A stretch of DNA of 64,000 nucleotides, from the NCBI GenBank assembly GCA_029931535.1, contig JAQPZY010001473.1, positions 284,501 through 348,500 of the forward strand, written 5' to 3'. Below, piece after piece: positions 59,330 through 64,000 of the stretch. Below the pieces are notes generated by a model, which made no database searches, was not told where the DNA came from, and worked only from the letters and a program-made list of their open reading frames with translations. Position numbers and translations under genes: made by a program. The stretch is from Margaritifera margaritifera (lineage: Eukaryota > Mollusca > Bivalvia > Unionida > Margaritiferidae). Every line of letters begins with the position of its first letter. The stretch's first letter is position 1.

Positions 59330-59560
59330 CACACACACACACTACCAAGTTTGAAATTCAAACTTCATAGAAAATCATTAGAGCTTCTGTATTTACCTTT
59401 TTAAGACATCTCTTGGCGTACAGGGATATTACTTGGGATAGTTGCACTCGGTATATACAACATGCAATGGAAACAAGCTGTAGAAAGAAGAATCGTTTAT
59501 GTGGCAACAAAATCATCGTCATATGCTAGCTAGTTGGAAGAAAAAAATGAGAAAGGCTTT
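58470..59560 (+). pseudogene. LINE reverse transcriptase relic (jockey-like), split by a microsatellite
   Basis: Readable motifs in changing frames: NLIGYLQSGFK near 58595, VVFCDIIKTFDKVWH at about 58706-58750 (first catalytic Asp region kept), GLIYKLSNVGIIDRLI, FKNYLSNRAYKVVLEG near 58815-58858, AGVPQGFIL at 58884, RLFADGT at 58975 (FADD lost), and KINLWTDQWLVDFNPNKTER at 59057-59116. An (AT)n(AC)n tract at 59261-59341 follows, and then KFKLHRKSLELLYLPF, the thumb region, at about 59350-59400. The microsatellite therefore sits inside the RT coding sequence. Many stops; dead. Confidence 0.8.
59261..59341. repeat. (AT)n(AC)n microsatellite inside LINE relic
   Basis: About 30 AT units, GT, then about 8 AC units. 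LINE sequence continues on both sides. Confidence 0.95.
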
Positions 59561-60325
59561 CAGCAACTAAGTATAGTTTTTATTTCTTCACACTTTCCTG
59601 GTGTGAGTCGGGTATCATGATTAGGTACTATACATATATCATCCGAGTTTAAGTTAAATGTCACTAACCGCCCCCAACCTTCGTCAGCACCAACATTTTT
59701 ATATCTTGTTTGTTAGTATGTAGCAACATGTTTCTGCAATAAATACTTGTAAATTACTATCTGATATTATTACAATATTTTATGTACAATTTTCTTTGAA
59801 TATTTAATTAGCTTCTATAAAATGTTATAATTATCTGTATATTGTCCTTTATTATTTACGGCAGTCAGATAATCTAAGTAACGATTATTGTTAATGAAGA
59901 GAGAGCTCGAAATAATCTTAAGCTGTATCACGTGATGCAATATTTTTAGCTCTTTCTGTAATGATGTTTGCAAATAAATAATTGAAAACAAGTATCCGAT
60001 ACTTCCACTGAAATGATCAATAGAACCGGTATGGCAACTTATCTTTCCCAGATTGTCATAGATTTTGTTTTAGCTGTAAAAAAGATACGTAAATGCTTCT
60101 GCGAATGCAAATCGGCTATCGATATGCCCATTGTTAGTTATAGGTAAGTGGTGCTAATCCCCCCCCCCCCTCTTCTCTCTCTCTCATCTAAATGCAAACG
60201 TGGACTTAAATGAACGCCGCTCTGATTGTTTAAGCTACAGTCAGTATATTTACAGATACTTTACATTGAATATTCAAAAGAATCGCACATCCTCGATTGA
60301 AAAAAAAATGATTGCAGCCTGTACG
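59561..60325. other. No gene seen
   Basis: Probably LINE 3' flank, then AT-rich DNA and a C/T-rich patch at 60160-60185. Confidence 0.4.
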
Positions 60326-60326
60326 T

Positions 60327-60391
60327 TATTATTAGAGAAAACAAAGAAAGAAAATCAGTAAATACGTGCAGCTATGAATGGCGGAGGTTCC

Positions 60392-60423
<32 letters not shown>

Positions 60424-60493
60424 TTGCTTATTATTAGAGAAAACAAAGAAAGAAAATCAGTAAATACGTGCAGCTATGAATGGCGGAGGTTCC

Positions 60494-60525
<32 letters not shown>

Positions 60526-60529
60526 TTGC
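60327..60529. repeat. Near-perfect duplication of about 102 bp ending in (TA)n and poly-T
   Basis: TTATTAGAGAAAACAAAGAA through GGAGGTTCCTATATATATATATA and a poly-T run occurs twice in tandem. The two copies differ only in T-run length. Confidence 0.95.
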
Positions 60530-60746
60530 TTTGTACTTGTTAATCTGGTTTGCTTGTATCGTACGCATCCTAACTCTATTTATATGGTACATTTACTTAA
60601 AACCACATTCAATACAGTTATTATCATAATCCATGCTTCAGAAATGTGTGAGTATTTATTTGTAAGGTTAAATCTGTCATTTTGAATGTGATTTAATATT
60701 CCGTAGTATAGTGAATATTTAGTGTAACATTTTGGCTGAATGTACC

Positions 60747-60813
60747 ATGTACATCAATTCACCATGTACATCAATTCACCATGTACATCAATTCACCATG
60801 TACATCAATTCAT
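60747..60813. repeat. 17-bp tandem repeat, 4 copies
   Basis: CACCATGTACATCAATT repeated without change. Confidence 0.95.
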
Positions 60814-61006
60814 GTTTCAATTTCAGACTCTCAGTCAGTTCAACCAGAAGTTCCTGCATATTTCTCAATGACGCGCTCTTAAACATTAGTGTAATTCCTA
60901 AACAGCTCATGAAGTCTCAGATGAGAAGTTTTCAAAGAATTTTGTAGTAACTGTAATGGATGGCCTCGAAAGGAACCATAACTGGTAATACCCTCGCAGG
61001 AGTCAT

Positions 61007-61390
61007 GTGCATGGGTTTAAAATTCTTGTTCAGATCCCCACCAGAACCCAGTTTTGTATTACTAAAAGCTATTTACATGCTATGATAAACAAAGATGTAA
61101 ATATATTTTGTGTAGCCGACTACATTTCTTCCAAAACAACGTCAAACAATGAAAACACATCCTTGGACCTTAAGCACTATGCTCGGTCTCTCGACCACAT
61201 GAAGGTGCTTGTGCCTCAAGATGCCAAGATACTTAACTCGAGAAGCCCTCCTGCTAATCGTCTGTCAGTGTTTGACACGACCACTAATCACTTCTGGGAA
61301 AGTCATTTGTTTGACTGTCCGGTTGACCATTTGTCAAACCAGACCAGTCCAGCATGGCGGCTGTTGCTGATTCTGTTTTCGTCGCTCTAA
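61007..61390 (+). CDS. Hypothetical open frame of 127 residues, unrecognised
   Basis: Open from 61007 to the stop at 61388-61390, with higher GC and more varied codon use (61140-61380) than the surrounding DNA. The frame contains no repeats. Visible features are a polar middle (SSKTTSNNENTSLDLKHYAR) and a short hydrophobic C-terminus (WRLLLILFSSL). The start uses a non-ATG-like context and may lie further in. No domain is recognised. It could be a chance frame, an exon or a transposon scrap. Confidence 0.2.
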   Translation: MHGFKILVQIPTRTQFCITKSYLHAMINKDVNIFCVADYISSKTTSNNENTSLDLKHYARSLDHMKVLVPQDAKILNSRSPPANRLSVFDTTTNHFWESHLFDCPVDHLSNQTSPAWRLLLILFSSL

Positions 61391-64000
61391 GTGTCCTCTA
61401 TATCATACGTGGCTTTGGGTTCAGTTTTATTGTTTATGTACCCATTGTGGTCATTACACCATATATTTTGGCCATGTGTCTTCAAATGAGCACAATATAA
61501 ACTGTACATAGTGATACATTCTGACTGCTAGTAGTACCCTACTGCCACTTGAACAAACAATATATTTTCTGTTTGTTTCTAAAACTTCAACAAAGAGTAC
61601 AAAACATTCATATTCATTTTTTAATTTACCCTTTAAGGATGTTGTAAAGTTGAGGATACTCGCCTATAACAGCAGTGACCACAATCATTTGAATAAATGA
61701 CATTTGTATATGTGCTCGCCTGAACATTTATACGGTCTGTTTTAAAATAATTATGAAATGTTTTTGGACTTTGTCATTTTTTAAAAAAGTTTTATCGGAT
61801 CTTATCTTGAATCCTTCCGATGATAAGTTGTTATAATTGCAAAATGTCTGAAAATTAAACTTGGAAAATCTTGAGAACTAATCTTAGCATGGCATCTCCT
61901 TTTAATTATTCACTTCTACAACAAAACTATGGTAATCTTTATGGACTTTACTTCACAGGACGTTGAAAGATAAAAAACCAGTAAACCTTCCAATAAGTAA
62001 GATAAATCTCAATCGTGATTAGTAGATTGCAAATGAGAGATCTGGGACACTAGTAAAATTAAAAATATTAAGAACATTTTTGGGGCTGTGCACACGCACA
62101 AGAAAATGAAGCAAAAATTATTGACTGATAAATTCAAATGCCAGCTACTCCATATGCTCATAGCTGGATCACGTTCTTAATTACTACATAAAACAACACA
62201 AAAAACGCCATCATACTTTCATTAATACTGCTCCCGCCACATTCCTAGACCACATACTACTGAACCGCCTTCATTACTACTGCATAAAAACAAAAGACAT
62301 CACCATGTTACTATACCTTACTAATGGGCCACTTTCATTGTTACTGCATAAAACACCCACCATATTTCTAGACCCCATACTACTGGACCAATTTTGTACT
62401 ACTGCCTAAACAAAATTTAAAAAAAATAAAAAAAAAAAAAATATCATGTTACCATACCTTACTACTGGGCCACTTTCGTTACTACTGGATTTTCATTTTT
62501 CAATGAGGTCGTCCAGGAACTTTACTAGAGCTCTCCTATACCTTCTTACCAAAATACTACTGTACTAACGTGATATTTGAAACAGGACTACTACCTTGAA
62601 TGGAGTTGATAAAATGTTGCATTTTTTGGTGGTAATTTAAAATAACCCAACGAGGTTCATCGTGGAAATACTCGATACCAATGTTGTCTAGAGTGTTCAT
62701 TAAACAACAGTTTGATTGAGGGAGTCGCAGTAATAATGAAATTAACAATGTTGGTGTTTTGTGTGTTGTTTTATGCAGTAGCAATGAAAGTTGTTCAGCT
62801 GTGAATATATGGCTAATGGAAGATTTGTCAGTTGAATTAATCGGTAACTTATTTTTGTTTCATTTTGGCCATATTATTTTAAATGTCACCATTGGCCCAG
62901 AACTTTGAGCAATCTACTGTGGTTTCTGATTGGCTGAATGTCAGGGATGACGTAAAAGTAAAAATTTTGAATTTTCGGTGACAAAGATATTTTGTGTGGT
63001 TTTAAGATTTGCTTTCAAGAGGAAGACTTGGGGCATCGAGGACCATTTGCAATTTGTTACCATTATTTTGATAATTATCCATTAACATGCGGCATATTTA
63101 TCACAATATATAATCCCTTTGATGCTAAATTACTCTTCACTAGGTCAATATCCGATTTCATGGTTGTGTATCCTTCTTGTAGACCCTGAAAGAACAACCC
63201 ACATTTCCCAAACCCACATTGAGCACTAAATATTTGTCTATAAGGAGAGACTAAGCCTTTACTATGTATGTCTGTCTGTCAGAATGTATGTAATCATGTT
63301 TAACAGCACGTCAGCTTAGTAATGGCTATATGGCGCCAATTAAAATAAAAAGTTCTACAAATGTAAAAATAATGTATAGCAACTAGAAAAGTCTGTAGGA
63401 AGATAAACCCTTCCCAACAAATGTAAACACAAGTACTACAATATTAAAGAATAAAAGGTTAAGATGTTAAAATTTTGTTAAATTTATATAAAATAAAAGT
63501 TTAAGGTAAAAGTTATAAAATCTTTATAATATACGGTCAACATTTGTTACATAAATCGCATTCCCTCAAAAAGTCCAAGATTTTTTCGGGTGGTTCATCG
63601 TCACCAAATTCCTTAATTTAGTTCACATTAAAATACTGCTGTCTCGCAGGTTGGAAACACTTCCTTGTAGAAATGCCAATAGTTTATATCCAAGCCTTTA
63701 TATAGGACCCTAAAAATATGTACCCGGTTTGTCATTCAGCTACGGTTATTGTGAAGCAGTCATGTGGAAAGTTTGCACTAGTGAACGGTCACGACTGTTG
63801 AATGATTCATTGTCATGTGTATCGTGTGTTATGAAACGAGTTCTGTTAAAACATTTTAAACTGGGATCAGTTTGAACAGAAGGTATGCCTGAAACTGCAT
63901 TGGGAATTGACGAAGTGGAGTGTGTAGTTAAATAATGAACGGGTAGCGACGGGGGTGGAAGTTAATATGCCCTCACTGGTGGACATCTTGAAAATCTCCT
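61391..64000. other. No gene seen; degenerate ACTACTG-rich repeat near 62.2-62.5 kb
   Basis: AT-rich. Between 62180 and 62500 the words TTACTACTGCATAAAA, ATACTACTGGACC/GGGCCACTTTC and CATGTTACCATACC recur two to four times, an eroded tandem repeat. Frames at 62557-62784 (-) and 62992-63189 (+) are unrecognised. Confidence 0.4.

Overview
This looks like nuclear DNA of an animal, most likely a marine lophotrochozoan such as a mollusc. It is AT-rich and very poor in intact genes. It is full of tandem minisatellites, simple repeats, tRNA-headed SINEs, decayed non-LTR retrotransposons (LINEs), small non-autonomous DNA transposons and one Polinton-like remnant. No prokaryotic gene order, ribosome binding sites, operons or CRISPR array is present. 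The taxonomic guess is inferred from the repeat style only.

Layout. Bases 1-2572 hold a broken Polinton/Maverick (adintovirus-like) segment: an adenain-type cysteine protease, a repeat-bearing fibre-like protein, an unrecognised protein and a hydrophobic/helical protein, all + strand and all frameshifted. Bases 3690-4620 (-) are a LINE ORF1 relic and 8240-9330 (-) a LINE ORF2 3' end. Bases 12060-15825 contain two diverged copies of a duplicated segment, a coding relic and a LINE RT scrap, followed by a long inverted repeat (15878-16577). From 17.3 to 31.0 kb large minisatellites dominate: 32 bp, 40 bp, 46 bp and 94 bp units. The 94-bp array sits between two parts of what may be a single LINE (28.26-31.23 kb). 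Bases 33613-33784 and 50473-50730 are hAT-type MITEs with exact 8-bp target duplications, and 43528-43744 is a TA-flanked MITE with a truncated relative at 26398.

Further LINE ORF2 relics lie at 34290-35240, 43860-45200 and 58470-59560 (all +). Four tRNA-headed SINE copies are at 20.2, 31.3, 39.4 and 53.4 kb. The most gene-like host signals are a signal-peptide first exon with a splice donor (47338-47403, +) and a ZNF862-like zinc-finger relic (56732-57270, -).

No set of genes working together is visible. The window reads as intergenic or intronic sequence shaped by transposition and tandem expansion. The nearest thing to a system is the Polinton remnant, whose neighbours would have acted in capsid maturation and structure but are now dead.
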